Source of the DNA: CAVVZJ01 sp963752755
Lineage (GTDB): Bacteria > Planctomycetota > Planctomycetia > Isosphaerales > Isosphaeraceae
DNA: 64,000 nucleotides
Assembly (NCBI GenBank): GCA_963752755.1
Contig: CAVVZJ010000014.1
Span: 604,413 to 668,412, forward strand
Direction of reading: 5' to 3'
In this document: positions 33,301-42,164 of the stretch, piece after piece
How the letters are laid out: every line of letters starts with the position of its first letter
Numbering within the stretch: position 1 is the first letter of the stretch
Position numbers and translations under genes: made by a program
Notes under the pieces: model-generated
Databases searched by the model: none
What the model saw: the letters and a program-made list of their open reading frames with translations, nothing else
Told to the model about the DNA's origin: nothing

Positions 33301-33523
33301 CCGGGCCGCCAGCCGTCCCCCTGAGGCCGAGGAGCTAGCCGTCGTCCTCGACGCCTACCGCGACCACCTCGCCCACTACCAATCCCACCCCGAGGCCGCC
33401 AAGCAGCTCATCGCCGTCGGCGAGCTTCCCCCCGACGCCTCCCTGCCCCCCGACGAGCTGGCCGCCTGGACGATGGTGGCCAACCTGCTGCTGAACCTCG
33501 ACGAAGTCATTAACAAGGGCTGA
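30349..33523 (+). CDS. PSCyt1-DUF1549-DUF1553 secreted protein with an inserted beta-rich domain, one frameshift
   Basis: ATG 30349 follows AGGGAG; the signal peptide is TFLPLWLLATLLFALAFPIAG. PSCyt1: VRPLLSDNCYACHGPDEKQRKAGLRLDL, one CXXCH. DUF1549: EIDDFVLARLDKAGLRPNPEA, LTGLPPTPAEVDAFLAD, YWLDAARYGDTHGLHLDN, and SRCHDHKYDPITQKDYYSLF. Between DUF1549 and DUF1553 is a segment of ~170 residues (TVRNSEGQSQHFFTDANPAL, GDSFFAYVFIDPVNPPKEIM, GEWVRLEVPAEKVGIKAGTK, GWAFTQFGGTVHYDHAGLRT) resembling a carbohydrate-binding or LamG-like beta-sandwich and absent from the other copy in this window. DUF1553 follows (LTARVAVNRFWQRVFGVGIV, MLMSATYRQSS, TNTPLQALLLMNEPQMVEAS). The single break is near 32020. 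The stop at 33521-33523 is 23 bases before the DUF1501 gene. Confidence 0.87.
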
Positions 33524-33546
33524 ACCGAACCGACGGGAGCGATGCC

Positions 33547-35015
<1,469 letters not shown>

Positions 35016-35047
35016 GCGCGGCTCTCCCGTATCAATTCCATATCATT

Positions 35048-35240
35048 GGGTGGCATGCTACGCCGTCCACTGTGACAGGGGTATGACACCGAGAATCGGC
35101 CGATTTCTGGGGTTTTCGGGAATCTCCTGAACGTTTCCGGCTTCCGAGAGCCCGAAACGCTCTCGGCGATCCAAACCCTTTGCGGAAAGAGGATTGCGTC
35201 AGATTTCGGGTCATATCAGTGGACGACGTCGGGTGGCATG
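35048..35240. mobile_element. MITE-like non-autonomous element (173 bp) with 10-bp flanking repeats
   Basis: The body 35058-35230 begins CTACGCCGTCCACTG, matching 14 of the first 15 bases of the left end of the IS4-type element, and ends with CAGTGGACGACGTC, whose complement GACGTCGTCCACTG matches the left end in ACG(C/T)CGTCCACTG. Both sides are flanked by exactly GGGTGGCATG (35048-35057 and 35231-35240). There is no ORF. An internal GTATGACACCGAGA / TTTCGGGTCATAT pair extends the inverted repeat loosely. Inferred to be mobilised in trans by the IS4-type transposase. Confidence 0.65.
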
Positions 35241-35313
35241 CCCACGTCTTCGTGGGCATGTGACTTCAACCCCCAACGCCTGAACATGCCCTCGAAGATG
35301 TGGGCATGCCACT
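35231..35313. repeat. Palindrome copy, GGGTGGCATG family
   Basis: The left arm GGGTGGCATGCCCACGTCTT... at 35231-35260 pairs imperfectly with 35285-35313. The loop TGACTTCAACCCCCAACGCC is shared with the copies at 37931 and, with one change, 38772, showing that these copies descend from one sequence, loop included. Confidence 0.8.
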
Positions 35314-35320
35314 CGTCCAG

Positions 35321-35391
35321 AAGTGCTTGACAGTGCCATCCGTCGCGAGGGGGTCGCCGACATTTCAATGAAGATATGCGCATGTCAACCA
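35321..35391 (+). repeat. Direct repeat, copy 1, left of the unknown gene
   Basis: AAGTGCTTGACAGTGCCAT and the following bases to GTCGCCGACAT (35321-35364) match 36864-36907 with one mismatch; similarity decays but continues to about 35391. Confidence 0.85.
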
Positions 35392-35722
35392 CCGCAATTC
35401 TCTTGCGTGGCGCCATCGGCTCGAATGTAATGTGTTTTGGGATCAGCCGAGGAGTCCGTCCATCGAGTCGAACGGCTGTCATCTGGCAAATCCCGGATGG
35501 AGAATGCAACAGGGCCTTCACCAAGGACCAAACCGCCTTCAGAAACCTTGCGACAGTAGCGGGGACTAAAGCGGCGCCCCCGTGCCGCGTGTGCGGGAAC
35601 GCCAGCCCAGGCCGGCCTTCCTGGAGTTTCCCCGTGGCCCGAGTTGTCGCCCCCAGGCCAGCATGGCCTCGCCCCAGCGATGTCTGGCGCAGTCCATGTG
35701 AGGTCATCAAGGAGAGTGATTC

Positions 35723-36562
35723 ATGAGCGATCTGAAGAAGCAAGACCTGCCGTTCCTCGTCGATGCGATCGAGCAAAGGCGGAGCAAGCCCCGGTCCGCC
35801 CTCCTGGCGGCACCCGCGGCGCTCGGCGCCAACGACAAGGTCACCGGCGAGATGAGCATTCCCAAACCAGTGGAGGTCAACGTCCAGGGCACCATGAGCG
35901 TGGACGATTACAAGAAGTGCTCCATGATCGTGGCGGTGTGCCAGAACATGGTGCAGAAGATGCTGACGGACGCGGCCAAGGCGGCCGGCGTCCAACCCAC
36001 GGACGCCCTCAAGAACATGAACGCCTGGGTCCGCGCCTACGTCGATTTCCCGCTGCCCTTCTTCAACTTCAAGGACGCGCAGAGCGACGTGTACCAGAAG
36101 CGAGACTTCTCGCTGACGGCGGACCCCGACGTGGTGGAGAAGATCGTGAACATCCAGGGGCTCCCCGCGCTGAAGGATGCCGTCGTCGGCGCCCTCCAGG
36201 CCTCGGGCGGCAATCTCGTCAGCTACGCCGGGACCGACCGCGCCTTCAACTACTTCGGCGTGATCACCGGCTACCAGGAAACCGAGATCAGCACCCGCGT
36301 CATCAAGTTCCAGATGAACCTGAAGACCACCAACGTCGATTCGCTGTGCGTCAAGTATACGAGTACGAACCTCGACACCCGCTACGACACCTACCAGTTC
36401 GTCGCCGACAAAGAACTGATGATCAAGATGCAGTCGAAGATGGGCGACCAGCTGGCGGACTTCTTCGCCAGTAAGCTGCTGGACTTCGTCAAGTCGTTCT
36501 ACGAGGACCAGTTGAAGAGATTCCAGGAGGAGATGGCCGTCCTGCTGAAGACGAGAACCTGA
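35723..36562 (+). CDS. Unknown cytosolic or non-classically exported protein, 279 residues
   Basis: ATG 35723 is preceded by AAGGAG. The product has no signal peptide and begins MSDLKKQDLPFLVDAIEQRR. It then has a conserved-looking block MSVDDYKKCSMIVAVCQNMV, an amphipathic MNAWVRAYVDFPLPFFNFKD, a short helical middle (LPALKDAVVGALQASGG), a beta-rich part (FNYFGVITGYQETEISTRVI, KFQMNLKTTNVDSLCVKYTS) and a helical C-terminus (FFASKLLDFVKSFYEDQLKR). Only three or four Cys are present and no catalytic motif is evident. I recognise no family. The architecture (helices, a beta-sheet, C-terminal amphipathic helices, no signal) recalls small membrane-active proteins but that is speculation. The gene is intact, flanked by long direct repeats, and its codon use is less extreme than its neighbours', suggesting transfer. 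Confidence 0.65.
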   Translation: MSDLKKQDLPFLVDAIEQRRSKPRSALLAAPAALGANDKVTGEMSIPKPVEVNVQGTMSVDDYKKCSMIVAVCQNMVQKMLTDAAKAAGVQPTDALKNMNAWVRAYVDFPLPFFNFKDAQSDVYQKRDFSLTADPDVVEKIVNIQGLPALKDAVVGALQASGGNLVSYAGTDRAFNYFGVITGYQETEISTRVIKFQMNLKTTNVDSLCVKYTSTNLDTRYDTYQFVADKELMIKMQSKMGDQLADFFASKLLDFVKSFYEDQLKRFQEEMAVLLKTRT

Positions 36563-36593
36563 ACCACGGCGGGTGGCACTGGCGGCTGATTTT

Positions 36594-36861
36594 GGGTGCC
36601 ACTGGCGGCTTGCCCCAATACCGTCCGGGATTCTGAGTAAGCTGGAGGTCTTCCTATGTCTCCCGCTCCACCCGTCCGCGCCCGATCGGTGGGCGACGGA
36701 CGACTCGGCCGGGCGATTTGGGGTAGGTGCGGAGGTCGGGCGAATGAGGCAAGGCCAACTGGAACCCAACACAGAGTCAGCTGTCGATGCCGCCACTTCT
36801 CCATAGCCGCCATTTACCCCAGAATCCCGGACAGTATTGGCGCAAGCCGCCAGTGGCACCC
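36594..36861. repeat. 268-bp element with 42-bp near-perfect inverted ends
   Basis: The left arm 36594-36635 (GGGTGCCACTGGCGGCTTGC...) and right arm 36820-36861 differ at only two of 42 positions. The 184-bp interior has no convincing ORF. The ends start with GGGTG(C/G)CAC, linking it to the palindrome group; GGGTGGCACTGGCGGCTGAT at 36571 is an extra half-copy just outside. Confidence 0.8.
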
Positions 36862-36863
36862 CC

Positions 36864-36934
36864 AAGTGCTTGACAGTGCCACCCGTCGCGAGGGGGTCGC
36901 CGACATGCCCATGAAGACATAGGCATGCCACCCG
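36864..36934 (+). repeat. Direct repeat, copy 2, right of the unknown gene
   Basis: AAGTGCTTGACAGTGCCAC to GTCGCCGACAT matches 35321-35364 almost exactly; the following ATGCCCATGAAGACATAGGC grades into a half-copy of the GGGTGGCATG palindrome. Confidence 0.85.
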
Positions 36935-36953
36935 CTCACCCAACGAAAATGAT

Positions 36954-37601
36954 TCAGGACCGCTGACGCCGCCAGCCGTAGCCCAGCAGGCCGACGCCTC
37001 CCAGCGCGAGCAGGGCGAGCGCCGAGGGCTCGGGCACGGCGGTGGAGAGACGGATGTTGCCGAACTGGTGCACTCCCTGGTTCGCAGCACCCTGTTCCCA
37101 GCTCACCGAGGTCACGCCCGTGAACCCCGTGAGGTTGAAGGTCTGGAAGACGAGCGGGGGACTCGGCGTGCTCACCGTGAACGTCTCGCTAACGGTGCCA
37201 CCGGCGGCGAGAGTGCCCGTGAACGTAACGCTCGGGACCGGATCGAACGCGAAATTCCGGGCCAGGTCGATCGACAGCAGCGAGAACGGATCGCCGTTCG
37301 ACTGCGCCAGGGTGATCGTCGCCGGCGCGAACGCCGCCAGGCCATTGGACCCGGCATAGTAGGGGTTGTTCCCGACCGTCTGGGGACTGCCATTGCCCGT
37401 ATCGGGGCTGTTGAAGACGAAACCGCCGCTGGAGCTGGTGAGGGAAAATCCCTGACTTGTGTACGGGTTGAAGACTGAGAGCGTGCCGGCTGGCACATCA
37501 CTGAAGTTCAGGAGGATGTCTCCTCGAGCGGAGACACCGGCCAGGCCATCCAGAGCGACGAGCAGGCCAACGATGCTCAGGAACTGAGAATAACGACGCA
37601 C
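36954..37601 (-). CDS. PEP-CTERM secreted protein
   Basis: The 215-residue protein starts at GTG 37601, eight bases after GGGGGA, and has a signal peptide (FLSIVGLLVALDGLAGVSA). The mature part is Ser/Thr/Gly-rich and beta-structured (ILLNFSDVPAGTLSVFNPYT, FNLTGFTGVTSVSWEQG). The C-terminus reads VPEPSALALLALGGVGLLGY then GWRRQRS: a PEP motif, hydrophobic helix and basic tail, the exosortase sorting signal. Such proteins are processed at the cell envelope; no exosortase gene is in the window. The function of the beta-rich domain is unknown. The frame is intact and the gene is isolated. Confidence 0.85.
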   Translation of the reverse strand: MRRYSQFLSIVGLLVALDGLAGVSARGDILLNFSDVPAGTLSVFNPYTSQGFSLTSSSGGFVFNSPDTGNGSPQTVGNNPYYAGSNGLAAFAPATITLAQSNGDPFSLLSIDLARNFAFDPVPSVTFTGTLAAGGTVSETFTVSTPSPPLVFQTFNLTGFTGVTSVSWEQGAANQGVHQFGNIRLSTAVPEPSALALLALGGVGLLGYGWRRQRS

Positions 37602-37831
37602 TGCAAGTCCCCCAAAATCGTAAGGTGACCGGGGCTCACAATCGAATTCGCCCCGCCAACCGCCTGCCGTGAATGCGACGGCAACGACATCCAACGGGAG
37701 GTTTCCCGCAACTCCATTCGGGAGTGCGGTGACCGGAACGAAGGGTCGCCGGTCTGCACGATGAGAAACCGGTCCGTGGCCCGAGTCAAGAAAGAATCGG
37801 TTTCATTGTTGCTTTTTCGCAACAATGCGGC

Positions 37832-37917
37832 GGGTGGCTGTGGTCTCGTCTTCGAGACCACGGCTGGATGGTCGCTCGCGGCCGTGGTCCTGAAGACAGG
37901 ACCACAGCCTCCCCGCC
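37832..37917. repeat. GGGTGGCTGTGG palindrome, copy 1
   Basis: GGGTGGCTGTGGTCTCGTCT...CACAGCCTCCCCGCC forms a palindrome with an inner ACCACGGC / GCCGTGGT stem. About 80 of its 86 bases recur at 38813-38900. Confidence 0.8.
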
Positions 37918-37918
37918 G

Positions 37919-37987
37919 TCTTCGTGGGCATGCGACTTCAACCCCCAACGCCTGAACATGCCCACGAAGACGTGGGCCTGCCACCCG
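37919..37987. repeat. GGGTGGCATG-family palindrome, truncated on the left
   Basis: It shares the loop CGACTTCAACCCCCAACGCC and the right arm CATGCCCACGAAGACGTGGG with the copy at 35231-35313. The left arm lacks its first ~14 bases, where it abuts the preceding palindrome. Confidence 0.75.
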
Positions 37988-38011
37988 CCCAAAGCTTCGG
38001 AGGCACCGACC

Positions 38012-38722
38012 ATGCGGCTCCCCCGCCTGCGTTTGACAGCCCGGAAATGGATCGTCGCCGCGGCGTGGGCTTTCCTGTTCCTCGCCGGGTGTGACCCGTA
38101 TTTTGTGGGCTCGGTCCACGGACTGGTGGGACCGTCCGAGCGGCCCGAGCCCTTCGACCCGAAGTACGTCGGCGAGTGGTACGACCCCACCTGGAAGGCG
38201 GTGCAGTGGAAGGTCGAGCGCTTGATCGACACCGACACCTACTTCGTCACGCACTTCGGCGACCAGGGGAAGAAGACGTTCTTCACGGCCTCCGTCGTCA
38301 AGGCAGGAGACCTGAAGTTGATGGACTTGCAGGAAAGACCGGCCAAGGGGCGTCCGGCTGGGGCTCACCTGCTGATAAAAATCCAAGGCCGCCTGGAATG
38401 GCGCCTGTGTTTCGGGGGGCCACCCCCTGGCCAGGAGAGGAAGTTTGCCGCGCTCGGGGGAGGGCCTCTGGTCCGCTGGAAAACCCTGACGCTCCAACTG
38501 CCGCGGAAACAGTACTTCCTCGATCACCCCGGACTGGTGGATACGAAGAAGACCTTCAACAAGGAGGGGAAGCCCACGGGCTTGAGGCTCACCGCCACGC
38601 CGAAGGAGTTGAGGGAGTTCTTCGAGGCCCACGGGGAGGACGAAGGACTCTGGGTTGATGAGAAGAAGGGGATCAAACTGGAGTACCAACTGGAGAGCAA
38701 GTTGAATCCCGGTGACTTGTAA
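38012..38722 (+). CDS. Putative lipoprotein of unknown function, 236 residues
   Basis: ATG 38012 after GGAGG gives KWIVAAAWAFLFLAGCDPYF, a lipoprotein signal with lipobox LAGC and Cys27 as the lipidation site; Asp at the next position would, in Gram-negative rules, favour inner-membrane retention. The mature domain contains KYVGEWYDPTWKAVQWKVER, DTYFVTHFGDQGKKTFFTA, HLLIKIQGRLEWRLCFGG and WVDEKKGIKLEYQLES, alternating beta-strands as in small lipocalin-like or assembly proteins. No family is recognised. The gene is intact and stands between repeat clusters. Confidence 0.68.
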   Translation: MRLPRLRLTARKWIVAAAWAFLFLAGCDPYFVGSVHGLVGPSERPEPFDPKYVGEWYDPTWKAVQWKVERLIDTDTYFVTHFGDQGKKTFFTASVVKAGDLKLMDLQERPAKGRPAGAHLLIKIQGRLEWRLCFGGPPPGQERKFAALGGGPLVRWKTLTLQLPRKQYFLDHPGLVDTKKTFNKEGKPTGLRLTATPKELREFFEAHGEDEGLWVDEKKGIKLEYQLESKLNPGDL

Positions 38723-38741
38723 ACGTAAAGGCGGGCGGGCT

Positions 38742-38812
38742 GGGTGGCATGCCCACGTCTTCGTGGGCATGTGACTTCAGCCCCCAACGCCTCAACATGC
38801 CCATGTCTTCGG
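38742..38812. repeat. GGGTGGCATG-family palindrome, right arm inverted or degraded
   Basis: GGGTGGCATGCCCACGTCTT... and the loop TGACTTCAGCCCCCAACGCC match the other copies, but the right part reads CATGCCCATGTCTTC and passes directly into the next palindrome. Confidence 0.75.
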
Positions 38813-38900
38813 CGGGTGGCTGTGGTCCTGTCTTCAAGACCACGGCTGGATGGTCGCTTGCAGCCGTGGTTCTGAAAACAGGACCACAGCCTCCCCGCCG
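38813..38900. repeat. GGGTGGCTGTGG palindrome, copy 2
   Basis: GGGTGGCTGTGGTCCTGTCT...ACAGGACCACAGCCTCCCCG is nearly perfectly palindromic and matches 37832-37917. As there, it directly abuts a GGGTGGCATG-family copy, so the two families form a composite unit (here in the opposite order). Confidence 0.8.
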
Positions 38901-38990
38901 CTCCGCTGATGCGGTATGACGTTGGAGTCGTCCCGGCAAAAGGCCGCGACACGAGCGTTGAGACTGGTGTTGTCCCCAGGGTGTTGAGCC

Positions 38991-40853
38991 ATGATCGAGC
39001 CGCAGGCATCCCCCCGTTTGCGCGCCCGGGTCGCCCTCGTCGCGCTGCTGGCACTCTTGCCCTTCGGCTGGACGGACGGCGGGGTCACGGGCGATGAGGG
39101 CCAACGCCGGGCCGTCCCCGAGGCTGACGCCAAAGATTGGCCGATGTATAACTATGACGCTCTCGGCACCCGGCACAACCGGGCCGAGTCGTCGCTCGAC
39201 CCGGCCAGCGTCGGCCGGCTGGTCGAGAAGTGGCGGTTCCCGCGCGAGGGATCGGGAACGAGGGTCGGCGTCATCCATGCCACGCCGATCGTCGTCAACG
39301 GCTACGTCTATTTCGGCACCGCGACCCGCCCCGCCTTCTACAAGGTCACGCCCGACGGCCGCCTGAAATGGATCTACCGCAACCCCGACCTCGCCCCGCG
39401 GCCCCAGGCCCCCGGTCGCGACGAGGCCGAGTCGGCCAACTCGCTCCGCCAGGCCGAGCAGGGCGCGATCGTCGGCTCGGCGCTGGTCACTCAAGAAGCC
39501 GTCTATTTCGGCGACCTCGCCGGCTACCTCTACGCCCTCGACCGATCCACCGGCCGGGAACTCTGGAAGATCAACACCCGCGCCAAGGAGTTCCCCGGCT
39601 CTCACATGCTCAACATGATCTTCTCCTCCCCGATCCTCGCCGACGGCAAGGTCCTCGTCGGCGGCGGTCCGCTGGAGCATGTCGCCGCGCTCAATCCGCT
39701 CTATCCGTGCTGCACGGGCCGGGGCTTCGTCGTCGCGCTGGAGCCGGAGACGGGCAAGATCGCCTGGAAGTACGACGTCGGCCCCGAGCCCCGACCGCTC
39801 ATCCCGCCCGTCACGATCGAGGACAGCTACGGCAAGCACCGCTACCTCTTCGGCCCGGCGACCTCCTCCGTCTGGAGCACTCCCTCGTTCGACGCCGCCA
39901 CCGGCACGGTCTTCTTCGGCACCGACACCCAGAACGCCCCACGACGTCCGACCGACGACGACCCCGAGCACGCCACGCGCTACTCATGTGCCGTCGTCGC
40001 CGTCGATGTCCACAACGGCCGCGAGAAGTGGGTCACGCAGATCAGCCCCGGCGACGTCTGGAATTACTCCCTGCGCGGCTACGATCCCGCCACCGGCCGT
40101 TACAAGGACCAGTCGCTCGGCGACACACCCAAGCTCTACACGATCAACGAGGCCGGCAAGTCCACGAAGGTCGTCGGCATCGGCTGCAAGAACGGCGGTT
40201 TCTACGTCCTCCGCGCCTCCGACGGCTTGATCCTGCACCACACGCCGATCTACGACGGCCCGCCCAACCAACCCCTCACCTCCCCCCGCGCCCCCCGCAC
40301 GCTCGCCCTCCCCGGCCTGATGGGCGGCCTCCAGACCGGCTGCGCCACCGACGGCCGACGCGTCTTCACCAATGGCATCGACGCCATCCGCCTCGGCACC
40401 CAGGAGAGCCCGAAGGACCGCCTCCACCCGCCCACCGCCGGCCGCGTCGTCGCGATCAGCCTCGACACCGAGTCGGAACACTGGCGACACGAGCGCCCCA
40501 CGATCCCGACCATCGGCGGTCCCGCGCCGAAGGCCGTCTATCACGACGTCGGCGACCCCGTCGCCTCCGGTCTGGCGATCGGCCGCGGGGTCGTCTTCTT
40601 CACCACGGTCGCCAGCGGCAAGCTCGTCGCCCTGGAGGCCGACTCGGGACGCTTGCTCAAGGAGATCCCCCTCGGCCCGGTCTGGTCCGGCCCTTCGATC
40701 TCTCGGGGACGGCTGTACGTCGGCACCGGCAATACCCTGTTCAATCCTGACGACATCGAGACCTACTTCCCCAAGCGATTCGACGGCACACTCTTCTGCT
40801 TCGGCCTTCCCGACAACGACGAGGTCGATCGCCTCGGCGGCGGCGACGAGTGA
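38991..40853 (+). CDS. Secreted PQQ-type beta-propeller protein (quinoprotein dehydrogenase-like)
   Basis: ATG 38991 starts a leader (RVALVALLALLPFGWTDG) and a 620-residue intact protein. It begins DWPMYNYDALGTRHNRAESS, like the N-terminal strand of PQQ-dependent dehydrogenases, and carries propeller repeats with A..TG...W cores: YLYALDRSTGRELWKIN, FVVALEPETGKIAWKYDV, VVAVDVHNGREKWVTQ, GGFYVLRASDGLILHHTP, LVALEADSGRLLKEIPLG. A vicinal Cys-Cys (PLYPCCTGRG, about residue 240) recalls the disulfide ring of true quinoprotein dehydrogenases, but the spacing differs and no Ca/Ln-binding Glu-Asn-Asp set can be assigned here. Periplasmic. An alcohol or sugar dehydrogenase function is possible, a structural propeller equally so. 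Confidence 0.75.
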   Translation: MIEPQASPRLRARVALVALLALLPFGWTDGGVTGDEGQRRAVPEADAKDWPMYNYDALGTRHNRAESSLDPASVGRLVEKWRFPREGSGTRVGVIHATPIVVNGYVYFGTATRPAFYKVTPDGRLKWIYRNPDLAPRPQAPGRDEAESANSLRQAEQGAIVGSALVTQEAVYFGDLAGYLYALDRSTGRELWKINTRAKEFPGSHMLNMIFSSPILADGKVLVGGGPLEHVAALNPLYPCCTGRGFVVALEPETGKIAWKYDVGPEPRPLIPPVTIEDSYGKHRYLFGPATSSVWSTPSFDAATGTVFFGTDTQNAPRRPTDDDPEHATRYSCAVVAVDVHNGREKWVTQISPGDVWNYSLRGYDPATGRYKDQSLGDTPKLYTINEAGKSTKVVGIGCKNGGFYVLRASDGLILHHTPIYDGPPNQPLTSPRAPRTLALPGLMGGLQTGCATDGRRVFTNGIDAIRLGTQESPKDRLHPPTAGRVVAISLDTESEHWRHERPTIPTIGGPAPKAVYHDVGDPVASGLAIGRGVVFFTTVASGKLVALEADSGRLLKEIPLGPVWSGPSISRGRLYVGTGNTLFNPDDIETYFPKRFDGTLFCFGLPDNDEVDRLGGGDE

Positions 40854-40884
40854 GTCTGATCCGGTCTCCTGGAGAAGTCCGACC

Positions 40885-42078
40885 ATGCCCAAGCTCACGG
40901 CATCACGGCCCCAACTCCTTCGCCTCGCCTCCTTGATCCTCTCCCTGGTCGTTCCTGGCCGGAGTCCCGCCACCGCCGCGCCCGGGCCGGACGACCCGGA
41001 GGTCGCCGCCCTCTTGGAGCCGATCCGGGCGAAGCACAAACTTCCCGCGCTGGCGGCGGCGATCGTCAACCCCGAGGGCGTCGTGGTCGCGGGTGCGGTG
41101 GGGCGTCGCGTGGCGGAGGTTGGGCCGCCGGTCTCCATCGACGATCAATTCCACCTTGGCTCCGACACCAAGGCGATGACCGCCACCTTGCTCGCCACGT
41201 TTGTGGAAGAAGGGAAGCTCTCCTGGGAAACGACCCTCGCCAAGGCCCTGCCCGACCTGGCCGACGCGATGCAACCGGATTACCGAGACGTCACGATCAC
41301 TCAACTTCTGGCCCACCGCGCCGGATTCCCCGTGATAACCACCGCGCCGGGGATGTCCCTGAACGAGATGCGGGCCCTGGAGCCCCCGCTGGATCGACAC
41401 CGGATCGAATACGTCCGCCGCATCCTCGCCGAACCGCCGGCGTATCCACCGGGATCGAAATTCATTTATTCCAATCGGAGCTACATGGTCGCCGGCGCGA
41501 TCGCGGAGCGGCTGGGCGACGCCCCTTGGGAAGAGTTGATTACCCGTCGCGTCTTCCAGCCGCTCGGGATGACGACCGCCGGCTTCGGCGGCCAGGCCAC
41601 GCCCGGTCGCGACGACCCCGCCCAGGCCGATCAACCCTGGCCGCACCACCGGTTCCTGGGGTTGCTGGGCAAGCCCACACCCGTCCCGCCCGGCCCCGGC
41701 TCCGACAACCCGCTCCTGCTCGGACCCGCCGGAACCGTTCACGCCTCACTCCCCGACTGGGGACGCTTCGTCGCCTGCCACCTCCGCGCCGGCAAGGCGG
41801 CGCCGGCCTTGCTCAAGCCGGAAACTTTCGCCATCCTCCACAAACGCCCCGACCAGGGTGACTACGCTTTCGGCTGGCTCTTCGCCGAACGTGCCTGGGC
41901 CGGCGGCACCGCCCTGACCCACAGCGGCAGCAACACCATGAACTATGCCGTCGTCTGGGTCGCCCCAAACCGGGATGTCGCCTTCCTCGCCGTTACCAAT
42001 GTCGGCGGCAACGACGCCTTCCGCGCCTGCGACGAGGCCGTCGTCGCCCTGCTCAAGCTCCACACCACCCGGCGCTGA
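40885..42078 (+). CDS. Secreted serine hydrolase of the beta-lactamase/PBP4* (class C) family
   Basis: ATG 40885 follows GGAGAAGTCC; the signal peptide is LASLILSLVVPGRSPATA. Catalytic motifs: SDTK at Ser93-Lys96 (SxxK), YSN at about 195-197 (YxN), and HSG at about 346-348 (replacing KTG). Context blocks DVTITQLLAHRAGF and PPGSKFIYSNRSYMVAG are typical. Members include esterases, D-aminopeptidases and penicillin-binding-like proteins; antibiotic resistance should not be assumed. The protein is 397 residues, intact, starting 31 bases after the PQQ-type gene, so a shared transcript is likely. Confidence 0.87.
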   Translation: MPKLTASRPQLLRLASLILSLVVPGRSPATAAPGPDDPEVAALLEPIRAKHKLPALAAAIVNPEGVVVAGAVGRRVAEVGPPVSIDDQFHLGSDTKAMTATLLATFVEEGKLSWETTLAKALPDLADAMQPDYRDVTITQLLAHRAGFPVITTAPGMSLNEMRALEPPLDRHRIEYVRRILAEPPAYPPGSKFIYSNRSYMVAGAIAERLGDAPWEELITRRVFQPLGMTTAGFGGQATPGRDDPAQADQPWPHHRFLGLLGKPTPVPPGPGSDNPLLLGPAGTVHASLPDWGRFVACHLRAGKAAPALLKPETFAILHKRPDQGDYAFGWLFAERAWAGGTALTHSGSNTMNYAVVWVAPNRDVAFLAVTNVGGNDAFRACDEAVVALLKLHTTRR

Positions 42079-42164
42079 GCGGTGTTCCGGGGAGTGGTCC
42101 TCCCCACTCCCTCACCTCGCGGATTCCGATCGACGACGGCACACCTCGCCCCCGTGTCCCGATT

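Larger units (their letters stand above)
35016..35722. other. Repeat-dense intergenic region upstream of the unknown gene
   Basis: The region holds a MITE-like element, a GGGTGGCATG palindrome and the first copy of a direct repeat. From 35395 to 35700 I see no convincing gene; an open frame there has no ribosome site and unusual composition. AAGGAGAGTGATTC at 35709-35722 is a strong ribosome site for ATG 35723. Confidence 0.55.
36563..36953. other. Intergenic region made almost entirely of repeats
   Basis: The region comprises an inverted-repeat element at 36594-36861, the second direct-repeat copy and a partial GGGTGGCATG half-palindrome up to 36934. No gene is supported. Confidence 0.6.
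37602..38011. other. Divergent intergenic region with two repeat families
   Basis: The region holds a GGGTGGCTGTGG palindrome (37832-37917), directly abutted by a GGGTGGCATG-family copy (37919-37987), and a perfect small hairpin CATTGTTGC TTTTTC GCAACAATG at 37804-37827. GGAGG at 37999-38003 is the ribosome site of the lipoprotein gene. Confidence 0.6.

Noticed and set aside
35376..35726. A 116-codon frame upstream of the unknown gene
   Set aside because: It starts inside repeat sequence, lacks a ribosome site and has no conserved features; the strong AAGGAG near its end belongs to the next gene.
36656..36922. Small frames inside the 268-bp inverted-repeat element
   Set aside because: They run across the repeat arm and direct repeat and read as translated repeats; no ribosome site.
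40885..42078. Antibiotic-resistance beta-lactamase
   Set aside because: The SxxK/YxN/HxG pattern fits the broad serine-hydrolase family; nothing in the sequence indicates beta-lactam hydrolysis.
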